Shown here piece by piece: positions 1 to 7,187 of a DNA stretch of 40,725 nucleotides. The DNA is from Verrucomicrobiota bacterium (GTDB lineage: Bacteria; Verrucomicrobiota; Verrucomicrobiia; Limisphaerales; JACRJZ01). The notes beneath the pieces were generated by a model that was given only the letters and a program-made list of their open reading frames with translations, did no database searches and was not told where the DNA came from. Position 1 is the first letter of the stretch, and every line of letters begins with the position of its first letter. The translations under genes were made by a program, and so were the position numbers. The stretch lies in contig JACRJZ010000088.1 of NCBI GenBank assembly GCA_016219875.1, forward strand, positions 1 to 40,725, in the 5' to 3' direction.

Positions 1-5
1 CTGCC

Positions 6-141
6 AAGGAACGGAGCGCGGCTGTGTCCGCCGGACCAGCCGCAGCACCAACCCAGGCGCGGGGCGTGGGAGCCTGTCCGAGCTTCGTCCTCTGGAACGT
101 GCTGCGGCTGGGTCTTCGACCACAGCCGCGCTCCGTTCCTT
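6..141. repeat. Nested long palindromic repeat
   Basis: The outer arms at 6-26 and 121-141 are perfect reverse complements over 21 bases. A second pair inside them, 36-48 and 99-111 (CCAGCCGCAGCAC and its complement), is also perfect. The whole stretch can fold into one interrupted hairpin. It carries no open reading frame I would support and lies downstream of the cytochrome gene that ends at 231. It resembles a dispersed intergenic palindrome or a non-autonomous element. Confidence 0.8.
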
Positions 142-178
142 AGCCCGATGCAGCAACCGTCGGCGGTTGCTCCGACTC

Positions 179-214
179 TCCTCACGTCGGCGGCTACGGT
201 TTTGAAAGAGGCTC
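179..214 (+). repeat. Dispersed repeat family A, copy 1
   Basis: This copy reads TCCTCACGTCGGCGGCTAC followed by GGTTTTGAAAGAGGCTC. The same core with minor changes is found at 21785, 29145-29209, 31785-31849 and 40101. It lies just past the 3' end of the cytochrome gene on the opposite strand. Confidence 0.75.
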
Positions 215-230
215 ACCGTCCCGAGGTTCT

Positions 231-1913
231 TCACCTGTTCAATTCCGCTTGAATCCAGTTGTTGGCGGCATCCAGGAGCGTAATGGCGTAGGGACCATTG
301 TGGATGCCGCTGCTGCCATCGTAATGAACCAGGTAAAGGTTGAACCGGGCTTTTCGGATGTTCACTGGAATCAGTGCTTGTTCGGCGCTGTCCGGTCCTG
401 ATCCTCTTTCAGACAAGGTCCCGGCTGCGGTGTATTCCCAAGCTTTCGCCCCGTACTTCGCCCGCAACGAGGCCGGGGCTTTGGTCGTGGCCCAAACATC
501 CAGCCAGGATTTCACCCGCTGGACGCGGTTGGATACCGCAGTGGTGGCAAACTGCGTCAGCAATTCGGGGAGAGGATGGCAGGCGCGGCAGGTATCAAAC
601 GAAGCCGCCTTGAAAGTGTGGCCCGTCAAGGCCGGATGCGCTGGTCCCTCGGAGGGCTGCTTGGGCATGTGGCAACCGACGCACTGGTTCGTGATCAGCA
701 AGGCGTGCGCAGCGGGTTGGAAGGGCGTGCCGCCGGCATCCAGTTCCCCTGCCGAGCCAAGCAACATGTTGTACTGGGGCGAGCGATGCGGCGGTTCGCT
801 GGTGTCAGTCCAGGCTGCTCCCCGCGCGTTATGGCACTGGGCACACAGGTTGACTCCGGCTTGGTATTGCTGGGAGAAACTCGCCCAATTCGTGGCGGGT
901 TGGACGGAATAGGAATTGGTGGAGAAGAGCGGGTTGCGCAACTGATGGCCATGCGACGTGTTGACGTGCGGATCGTGGCAGGCGACGCAAACAATGCCCT
1001 CGCTGCCGGCGGTTTCGGCACTGGGCATCGTCGTTGCCCAAGGAAACGCGAAATACGCGCGCAAGGCCCCTGAATGGCAAGGCCCGCAGCGCAGCATGTT
1101 CGCCATCCCGTTGGTCGGATCGCGGAAGGAAGCGGCAACGTCTGGCTGGATCTGCGCGTGTTTCGAGGAGGTCCAGTCAGTGTAGGTCGGCTGGCTCGCC
1201 GGGACGTGGCATCCGCCGCAAAGCTTGGCGCCCCATTCCACCGCCGGCCGCCGGTCGGGAAACAGGTCTGAGCGATGGCGGACACCTCCTGGCCCGTGGC
1301 AACTTTCACATTGCACTCCCTGCAACGCGCTGTTTCCGGGAGTGTAACCGCCCGGATATCCGAAAGCGACGGTATGGCAGGACAGGCAAGCAGCATTGGT
1401 CGCGTTGGCAGGATTGTGATTGGTCAAGTTGAGAAACGCTTTGGCGTGGGGCGTGTCGAGCCAGTAATCGTACCACACGTCCCGCGGAAACGTCCCGCCC
1501 TCCGCGAGGGAATGGCATTGGCCGCACGCGTCGGCGCCCGTGTAGAAGGGGAACGGCGCGCTCACGCGGTAGAAGGACGCCCTGGACTCATTCGTCAAAT
1601 CCAACGTGAAGTAGTTGTTGGTGTAAACGGGGCCGACCTTCCGCCACCCGCCCTCCGTCAGATTGGTGCAAACCTCGGCCTGAAACGGTCCGCCAGCATA
1701 TCCGGCGCAGAAAGCCTGAATGCGTCCCGGCGTGTTGGAGACCGAAAGGAGGACAGGCCGTGGATCGATTCCGCCCAGCGACGGCATGGGGATTCTTGAG
1801 GGTGCCGCCCCCGGTGAATCTGGGACAACGAAAAACGTATTGATGGCCAGCAGCGTCACAAAGACGACGCGTCGGCTTTGGATTTCCTCAGAAGGCACCG
1901 TGGACAGGCTCAT
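231..1913 (-). CDS. Nonaheme c-type cytochrome, exported (paralogue 1)
   Basis: The 560-residue protein has nine CXXCH heme sites between residue 130 and about 445: CGQCH, CLSCH, CESCH, CGGCH, CGPCH, CVACH, CAQCH, CVGCH and CRACH. A charged start and a hydrophobic stretch at residues 16-30 indicate a signal peptide. Residues ~50-118 form a beta-type module ending in FYRV, which resembles the C-terminus of the second cytochrome at 3263-5566. Near its end GSSGIHNGPYA matches GSRGIHNAPYA of that paralogue, and all nine hemes align one to one. It should act outside the cytoplasmic membrane in electron transfer or as a multiheme reductase. Heme attachment probably needs the ResB/CcsA pair at 15658-18992. 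The family resembles c554-type multiheme cytochromes; no substrate can be read from the sequence. Confidence 0.93.
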   Translation of the reverse strand: MSLSTVPSEEIQSRRVVFVTLLAINTFFVVPDSPGAAPSRIPMPSLGGIDPRPVLLSVSNTPGRIQAFCAGYAGGPFQAEVCTNLTEGGWRKVGPVYTNNYFTLDLTNESRASFYRVSAPFPFYTGADACGQCHSLAEGGTFPRDVWYDYWLDTPHAKAFLNLTNHNPANATNAACLSCHTVAFGYPGGYTPGNSALQGVQCESCHGPGGVRHRSDLFPDRRPAVEWGAKLCGGCHVPASQPTYTDWTSSKHAQIQPDVAASFRDPTNGMANMLRCGPCHSGALRAYFAFPWATTMPSAETAGSEGIVCVACHDPHVNTSHGHQLRNPLFSTNSYSVQPATNWASFSQQYQAGVNLCAQCHNARGAAWTDTSEPPHRSPQYNMLLGSAGELDAGGTPFQPAAHALLITNQCVGCHMPKQPSEGPAHPALTGHTFKAASFDTCRACHPLPELLTQFATTAVSNRVQRVKSWLDVWATTKAPASLRAKYGAKAWEYTAAGTLSERGSGPDSAEQALIPVNIRKARFNLYLVHYDGSSGIHNGPYAITLLDAANNWIQAELNR

Positions 1914-1944
1914 AGTCAGTTCGTTCGGCTCGCAAATTCAGATT

Positions 1945-1961
1945 TCATCTTCCAAAGATGA
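1945..1961. promoter_or_regulatory. 17-bp perfect palindrome upstream of cytochrome 1
   Basis: TCATCTT-CCA-AAGATGA has 7-bp perfect arms and begins 32 bases upstream of the cytochrome start at 1913. Its position and symmetry suit an operator. The sequence is not the same as the palindromes upstream of the Rrf2 gene, although both have 17-bp geometry and GATGA/TCATC-type half sites. The regulator is unknown. Confidence 0.35.
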
Positions 1962-2049
1962 CAAGGGCATCAGGAAAGACGTGGGCGCTGTCATACCAGC
2001 CGGTGCGCCCCGATTCAAGCGGAAGTTCGCACGAGCACGTCGAAACCCC

Positions 2050-2167
2050 AGGGCTGATTCAAGAAACATGCGGAGAGGAGCGCGGGCAGCCTGCCCGCGC
2101 GTTCCGTCGAAAATGGGAGCGAGAAACACGCGGGCAGGCTGCCCGCGCTCCTTCTTGAATCAGCCCT
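2050..2167. mobile_element. MITE-like 118-bp element, copy 1
   Basis: The ends AGGGCTGATTCAAGAA (2050-2065) and TTCTTGAATCAGCCCT (2152-2167) are perfect 16-bp inverted repeats. Inside are two GC-rich palindromes of the form GCGGGCAGCCTGCCCGC. A second copy lies in the opposite orientation at 13058-13174. The element has no coding capacity and takes up much of the gap between the cytochrome (1913) and the GldG-like gene (2258). No clear target-site duplication is visible. Confidence 0.75.
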
Positions 2168-2257
2168 AGAGTGAGGGTGCGCCAACTTTTCCTCGCGTGC
2201 CTCGGTTGGCTTTGGCAGATTCAGGCGACGAAAACTTGATGAGCAGACAAAAGCGCT

Positions 2258-3178
2258 ATGAAACACACCGCATCCAAGTTGCACGCGATCACGATGCCCG
2301 GCGCGGGGGGGCGCCAGGCCCGCGCTCAAATCGTCCTTCTGGTGCTGGCCGCGGTCGTGGTGGGCTTCGGCGGCGGTGCGGTTTGGTTCTGTCGCAAGCC
2401 AGCCCCAGGCAGCCCAGCCAGAACCGGCCACACGACGGTTGCTACTTTGTCCGACGGCACCAAAACCGTGTTAAGGGACCTCAGCCTGCCGGTGGAAATT
2501 CGTTTCTACAGCCTGCTCGATCCGACGAGTGGGACGACTGCCCTGGGTGAATTCGCCGAGCGAGTCGATCAGGTGTTGTCCCTCTACGAGCGAGAGGGGG
2601 CAGGCAAGATCAAGGTGACCCGCTTCAAATCCCGGTCGGACTCCGCGACGGACGCTGCTTTCGCAGACGGGATCAAGCCCTTCAACCTCGACAAGGGGGA
2701 GGGCTGTTGTTTGGGGCTGGCCTTGGTGTGCAAGGACCAGAAGGAATCTCTTCCCTACCTGGCTCCGGAGTGGGAGCAAGCGTTGGAGCCGGATTTGACT
2801 CGCGCAATGGTCCGGGTCGTTGCCGCGAGCGCACCGAAAGCGCGTTCCGTGGCCGCAGCTTCGCCCGACACCGCGGCCGTGGAAGAAATCAGGCGGCTTT
2901 TTCCCGATCTGAATTCCATCTCGGTGGACGAGGGGATTCGTGCTCTTCGGCAAAAAGCCCTGACCGCGTTTGCCGCGGCGGCACAGGAAACGGAAACGCG
3001 AGTCAAAGACGCCCAGGAACGTCTCCAGCAAGCCCAGAGCAACAACTCCGAGGGGGCGCAGGAAGTCGCAAAGAAGGAACTCCAGCAGATCCACAGCGAG
3101 CAAACCGACAAGCTCAAACAGATCGCCGCCCGGCTCCAAGCCCAGATCGCCGCCCTCGAACAACTGAAGAAGAAGTGA
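2258..3178 (+). CDS. GldG-like ABC auxiliary protein, membrane-anchored, orphan
   Basis: The 306-residue protein has one N-terminal membrane segment (about residues 24-44). A domain follows with the pattern LSLPVEIRFYS...LYEREGAGKIKVTRF, typical of the GldG/ABC_transp_aux extracytoplasmic domain. Residues ~215-306 are rich in Q, E, A and K and look like a coiled coil. GldG-type proteins normally pair with an ABC-2 permease and ATPase, but none is adjacent here; the only ABC-2 genes are at 37251-38993. It is also shorter than usual for the family. It sits between two nonaheme cytochrome genes and runs convergently with the second. Another possible start is the Met codon at 2294. The family call is moderate and the role is unknown. 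Confidence 0.65.
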   Translation: MKHTASKLHAITMPGAGGRQARAQIVLLVLAAVVVGFGGGAVWFCRKPAPGSPARTGHTTVATLSDGTKTVLRDLSLPVEIRFYSLLDPTSGTTALGEFAERVDQVLSLYEREGAGKIKVTRFKSRSDSATDAAFADGIKPFNLDKGEGCCLGLALVCKDQKESLPYLAPEWEQALEPDLTRAMVRVVAASAPKARSVAAASPDTAAVEEIRRLFPDLNSISVDEGIRALRQKALTAFAAAAQETETRVKDAQERLQQAQSNNSEGAQEVAKKELQQIHSEQTDKLKQIAARLQAQIAALEQLKKK

Positions 3179-3195
3179 GCCGTCGAAATCAGAAA

Positions 3196-3219
3196 CCCCT
3201 CCCCATTGCTGGGGAGGGG
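3196..3219 (-). terminator. Hairpin terminator between convergent genes
   Basis: CCCCTCCCC and GGGGAGGGG form a 9-bp stem with a 6-base loop. Read on the minus strand, the stem is followed by TTTCTGATTT, so it best suits termination of the cytochrome gene ending at 3263. It may also stop the plus-strand gene ending at 3178, although no T-run follows on that side. Confidence 0.55.
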
Positions 3220-3262
3220 CTTGGACAGGGCTGCCTTCGCAATCTACTTCGCCAATTCGTCG

Positions 3263-5566
3263 CTACGGGGTAGCCACGACGCGATAGAACTGCTGCACGT
3301 CGTTGCGCGTCGGTGTCACAAAGCTGGCGGCGTTGCCCGTGCCAACAATCGGAGCGCCCACGTTCTTCCATTCTCCGGTGAACGCAGAAATGGCCTGGAC
3401 TTGGTAGGACTTGCCGACTTCGGTGTTGAACGCGACTTCGGCCGCCGAGAAGATATAGACCGTGTTGGTGGCTCCATAAGGATTGACCAGTTTCTTCCCG
3501 TCAGCCCAGACGACCCCGACGGAAAGCCCGTTGGTCGTGGTAATGCCCGGCACCATCGGATTGAGGCCGAGGGCGTACTTGAGCCAATTAGGATACACAT
3601 CGCCCGCCGGCGTGGCATTCGGCGCGGCGCCCGCCGCGGTCGCCGATCCGAAATATTGGATCTGCCACGCGTCTGGTAGTCCGTCGTCGTTGGAATCGCC
3701 CGTGAGATCGGCGATGGAGGCTTTGAGCAGGCCGACGGCGTAGGGCGCGTTGTGGATGCCCCGGCTGCCCTCGACGTTGATAAACATGTGGTTCCAGGCG
3801 GCATTCAGGAACTTCGTCGGCCAGTTCGTCTTGACCGAAGTACGGCCAATTGACTTCACCAGCCCATCCGCGACGTAATTCCCGTCTGCCCGGTAGGTCG
3901 AGTTCGGCAGCAACGTGGACAGGCGATCGAGCAGTTTCTGGACTTCGGTCTGAATGCCTTCAATCATCCCATCACCGTTGTAGTCTTTGCGCACCATGTC
4001 GAAGTCCTCAATATGGCCGTGGCATTTCACGCAGACGTCCACTTTGGCCACGTGGTTGGTCACCCCATTGGTGATGACCGAGTAGGCCATGTTAAAGGAG
4101 TGCCCGCCCGCTTTGGTGAAGGCCGGATCAGTCGAAGCCACGGGTTGCATGTGGCAGCCAACGCAGACGTTCGGGATCGTGGCATTGTGAGTGCCGCTCG
4201 GGATGAATTTGCCGTATTCGATACCGCCCACGCCTTCGACCATCTCGCCAGCCGTGCTGTCATGCGGGCCAAAGCTGACGCCGCCCGCCCAGGTCGGTTG
4301 GTTCCTCTGGTAATTGACTACGTTGTTGCTGGCGGACCCATTGCGGGAGTGATGACATTGCATGCACAAAGCACCAAGCCCCGCATTGGTGACCGTGGTG
4401 CCCTCGGGGAGGGTGTAGAGGGGAGCCGAGCGCAATTGATGCGGATTGGTGGTCTCGTGCGGATCATGGCAAGCCGCGCAGGTGATGGCTTCGAACACGG
4501 TGTTGCTGCCGAGGGGATTGCCGGTCGCAACGAAATCCACAAACCCGCGGGCGGTGTGACAGCGGATGCAGGCTTCGCGACCCGCCCCAGAAGGGCTGCG
4601 CGTGGCCACGGCGTGCCGGGAGTTCTTCCATTCCGCCGTTTTGTAGTGGTGCGACAGGCTGTCGTGGCACTGCGCGCAATCCCCAACCCCCAGACTCTTG
4701 GAGATGAGGCTCTTGGCCCCCAGGCTCGTGGCGTGTTCGCTGCCCGGTCCGTGGCAGTTCTCGCACTGAATGTTGGCCACGTTTCGCAATGCCGCGGGCA
4801 TCGATGCGAAATTGTTCGTGTTGAAGTTGGTTGGGAAGAGCCAACCGGTCGAAGCCCATAAGTCGTCAAAACCGCCGTTGTTCGCCAGCGCGTTGGTGTC
4901 GTACCCCACGGTGTGGCAGGAGATGCAGTTCTTGCCGAAGTGATCCGTGGACACGCCGTTGATCGCGTCCTTGAACGCCTCGGCGTGCAGAGTGTGCGAC
5001 CAGGGTTCGTAGATATTCGAGGCAATCAAACCGCCGCTATGGCAGAGCGCACAGACGTTCAGGCCCATGTAATTGGCCGCAGTGATCTGCGTGGTCAGAT
5101 TGGTGGTGCCGTTCGTGCTGGTGGTGATCGTGGCCAGGACGGTGTATTGGCCTACTGCGTCCGGCCGCAGCATGGCGCGTCCCGCGACCTGCAAAGTCAA
5201 GCGGTCAGCCATGTTGTACGGAGGAACGTTCGCACCCAGAGGGCTGTCTGTCAGCGTCGCCAGAGAGCCGATGGGTTGATTGGTCAGAATCCAGGTGACG
5301 CTGACGATGTTGGAGGGAGCGATGGCGATGTTGATCAACGCGTCCAGGTAGGCCGGTTGGCCGACGCCCACCGTGTTCAAGCCGTTGGCAATCTGTTTGC
5401 CCGCCAACGAGTAGTCTTTGAGGTCCTGGGGCGTCAAGGGGCGCAGCGTCACTTGGCCATTCAAAGCGGGAGCTGCAGCGCTCGCGCTGGTTGCAGATCC
5501 GACAGCCATCAGCACGGCTGCCACTAGGCAAGCTGGTACTTTTTTGATTGAGGTGTGTGTGTTCAT
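3263..5566 (-). CDS. Nonaheme c-type cytochrome, exported (paralogue 2)
   Basis: The 767-residue protein starts at the ATG at 5566, chosen because it opens a clear signal peptide (MNTHTSIKK, a hydrophobic stretch, then ASAAAP). The frame stays open far upstream, but that part is not protein-like. Nine CXXCH sites are seen: CALCH, CISCH, CENCH, CAQCH, CIRCH, CAACH, CMQCH, CVGCH and CVKCH. They match the nine of the 231-1913 protein in order. After heme 9, DYNGDGMIEGIQTE resembles an EF-hand loop. The conserved GSRGIHNAPYA follows, then a calcium-loop-like DSNDDGLPDAW and a C-terminal beta module ending FYRVVATP. The N-terminal ~170 residues before heme 1 look like an Ig-like sandwich. It is probably a periplasmic or surface electron-transfer protein. 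The Rrf2 gene lies directly upstream on the same strand. Confidence 0.94.
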   Translation of the reverse strand: MNTHTSIKKVPACLVAAVLMAVGSATSASAAAPALNGQVTLRPLTPQDLKDYSLAGKQIANGLNTVGVGQPAYLDALINIAIAPSNIVSVTWILTNQPIGSLATLTDSPLGANVPPYNMADRLTLQVAGRAMLRPDAVGQYTVLATITTSTNGTTNLTTQITAANYMGLNVCALCHSGGLIASNIYEPWSHTLHAEAFKDAINGVSTDHFGKNCISCHTVGYDTNALANNGGFDDLWASTGWLFPTNFNTNNFASMPAALRNVANIQCENCHGPGSEHATSLGAKSLISKSLGVGDCAQCHDSLSHHYKTAEWKNSRHAVATRSPSGAGREACIRCHTARGFVDFVATGNPLGSNTVFEAITCAACHDPHETTNPHQLRSAPLYTLPEGTTVTNAGLGALCMQCHHSRNGSASNNVVNYQRNQPTWAGGVSFGPHDSTAGEMVEGVGGIEYGKFIPSGTHNATIPNVCVGCHMQPVASTDPAFTKAGGHSFNMAYSVITNGVTNHVAKVDVCVKCHGHIEDFDMVRKDYNGDGMIEGIQTEVQKLLDRLSTLLPNSTYRADGNYVADGLVKSIGRTSVKTNWPTKFLNAAWNHMFINVEGSRGIHNAPYAVGLLKASIADLTGDSNDDGLPDAWQIQYFGSATAAGAAPNATPAGDVYPNWLKYALGLNPMVPGITTTNGLSVGVVWADGKKLVNPYGATNTVYIFSAAEVAFNTEVGKSYQVQAISAFTGEWKNVGAPIVGTGNAASFVTPTRNDVQQFYRVVATP

Positions 5567-5984
5567 ACGTGCATTACTTTTGTTTTTTAAGGTTCTACGG
5601 TTCTTGGCGAAGGTCTGGTTTTGGATCCTCGCCCCCCACCTGCGCCGCTTCTGACACAGCCAGTGCCGATCCAACCCTGCAGGTGGCTTTGCTGTTCTTG
5701 TCTGTCGCACTTGCCACTGGCTGTTTTCGTTTTTCCTGATACTGCATCTGCGCTGCAAGACTTGTGCATCGCATCCAAGCAGCGGCAACTCCGGTCCACT
5801 GGCAACCGGCTTGCTTGTCCCTGGAAATCTATTGTTGCCGGAAGGTCCAGCGCTGAATGCAGTCGAAAAGGATTCGCCCCCTGCATTCCCTTCTGGGGCC
5901 GGTCCGCCCAAGGCCTTAATGGCAAAGTCAGATCCGCACTGACCCCCAGGATGCTGTCCAATTTCAAGCTGGGAACAAAGACTC
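5567..5984 (-). promoter_or_regulatory. 418-bp leader between the Rrf2 gene and cytochrome 2
   Basis: No protein-like frame is supported here. The stretch next to the cytochrome start (5567-5590) has T-rich and A-rich runs unlike the GC-rich surroundings and could hold its promoter. I found no copy of the palindromes seen upstream of the Rrf2 gene. Its length suggests a separate promoter or a long 5' leader for the cytochrome gene. Confidence 0.35.
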
Positions 5985-6629
5985 TCATGCGCGTGATTCG
6001 CTTCTGTGTGGGCGCGTTGAACGCAGTCCTTGCCGGGAACATTCAACCGCTTGATCATGGACCACCGTCTTCTCTCGAGGAAAGGGCGGGGCCGGGAGAA
6101 GAGGTGCCTTGGGGCGATTCCGGAGGGCAACCTGCAAACTTGGGTTCCTGGATTCCCTCTGTTCGTTGTCGGTTGAAGCTGTGCGGATGGGGTGAGTATG
6201 TCGAGGCGCGATGGCAGCACTCACGTCGGCCAAGGTGGTCCGACTGAGTTTGTCCCTGACCTGCTTGCAGATGTCTTCCCAGAAATCGCGCAACGGACAA
6301 ACGGATCCCCCATCGCAATCCTTGACGGCCAACATGCATGGGCCGATCCAGCCTTTGCCTTCCACCGCTTCCACCACTTCGAGCAGACAGATTTCCTCCG
6401 GAGGCCGAGTGAGGAAGATGCCCCCTTTGTAGCCGCGTTTGGCGGAGACGATGCCTTGATGGGCCAGTCGGTTGACGATTTGGGCCAGATAGGGTCTGGG
6501 AATCCCGGTGCAATCGGCTACATCGCGAACAAAACAGGGCTGGCCACCAATGCGCTCAAGGCAGGCGAGCGCCTGTATGGCGTACCCAGTCGTTTGCGAC
6601 AAACACATCATAGCGGTCTTTGCCGACAT
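5985..6629 (-). CDS. Rrf2-family transcriptional regulator with cluster-type cysteines
   Basis: The 214-residue protein has an N-terminal winged-helix domain of Rrf2 type (TTGYAIQALACL, then VRDVADCTGIPRPYLAQIV, then GYKGGIFLTRPP). Three cysteines at about C98, C105 and C111 (GPCMLAVKDCDGGSVC) match where IscR and NsrR bind an Fe-S cluster. The spacing is Cx6Cx5C, one residue longer than the IscR pattern. Residues from ~140 onward form a low-complexity tail that most family members lack. The start at 6629 could instead be Met7 or Met8. It lies upstream of cytochrome 2 on the same strand and is preceded by two palindromes. It plausibly senses nitric oxide, Fe-S status or redox state and controls itself and the cytochromes. 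Confidence 0.88.
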   Translation of the reverse strand: MSAKTAMMCLSQTTGYAIQALACLERIGGQPCFVRDVADCTGIPRPYLAQIVNRLAHQGIVSAKRGYKGGIFLTRPPEEICLLEVVEAVEGKGWIGPCMLAVKDCDGGSVCPLRDFWEDICKQVRDKLSRTTLADVSAAIAPRHTHPIRTASTDNEQRESRNPSLQVALRNRPKAPLLPAPPFPREKTVVHDQAVECSRQGLRSTRPHRSESRA

Positions 6630-6641
6630 TGGGGACTGACA

Positions 6642-6682
6642 TGACCTCTAGGTCAACAATAATTCTGATGTCCAGGTCATCA
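6642..6682. promoter_or_regulatory. Two palindromic operator candidates upstream of the Rrf2 gene
   Basis: TGACCTCTAGGTCA at 6642-6655 has perfect 6-bp arms. TGATGTCCAGGTCATCA at 6666-6682 has perfect 5-bp outer arms. Both contain AGGTCA-like halves and begin 24 bp apart, centred about 20 and 45 bases upstream of the start at 6629. This layout suits autoregulation by the Rrf2 protein. Protein binding is inferred. Confidence 0.55.
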
Positions 6683-7187
6683 ATTTAGGATGTGTTATCT
6701 AGTGCTTAACAATTTCCCACTAGTTGTCCAGGCTTGATCCTTTGGTTCGTCACCCGATCTCTGTTTCCGACCATTCCTTCTGGCCCGACGTTTTGGCCTG
6801 CTACAGCCTCTGCATCGACCAGCTCACAACCGGACCTGGCGCTCTGTTGACCACATCTTCACGGAGCAGCCGGCCGGTTTCTGAACAAGGGATTTGAGGC
6901 CTTACGCCGTCTTAAACTGCGCGTCGTCGCGAACTTCGATCCGGAAAGATTCGGTTGAAGGCCCTCTCACAGAGTTTGCGAGGCGAAGTTGTGACGTAGT
7001 GAAATGGGGTCACTTTTGCTGCGAACCAACTGCATGACCTCCGGACTGCACGCCAGTTCGGCCAGCATCTTCCGTCAGCACGAGGCCGGTACTGCCCCTG
7101 CATCGCCAGCTTGAGCGTTGATTTACCGCTAGCCCAATGCAATCCTTGCCGCGGCTGTCCGGCGAGGACATCCTTTCGCCGTTCATC
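6683..7187. other. Intergenic stretch without supported genes
   Basis: About 500 bases separate the divergent Rrf2 and hydrolase genes. The side near 6690-6715 is AT-rich and probably holds the Rrf2 promoter. Short frames at 6912-7142 show no recognisable domain. I see no terminator, RNA gene or repeat copy of the families found elsewhere. Confidence 0.4.

Noticed and set aside
5567..6220. N-terminal extension of cytochrome 2 by 218 residues
   Set aside because: The extension overlaps the Rrf2 gene, has no domain, and the signal peptide begins at the Met encoded at 5566.
6912..7142. Minus-strand 76-codon frame upstream of the hydrolase
   Set aside because: The product has no recognisable motif, and its 5' end overlaps the leader of the hydrolase. 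It may be a remnant but cannot be supported.
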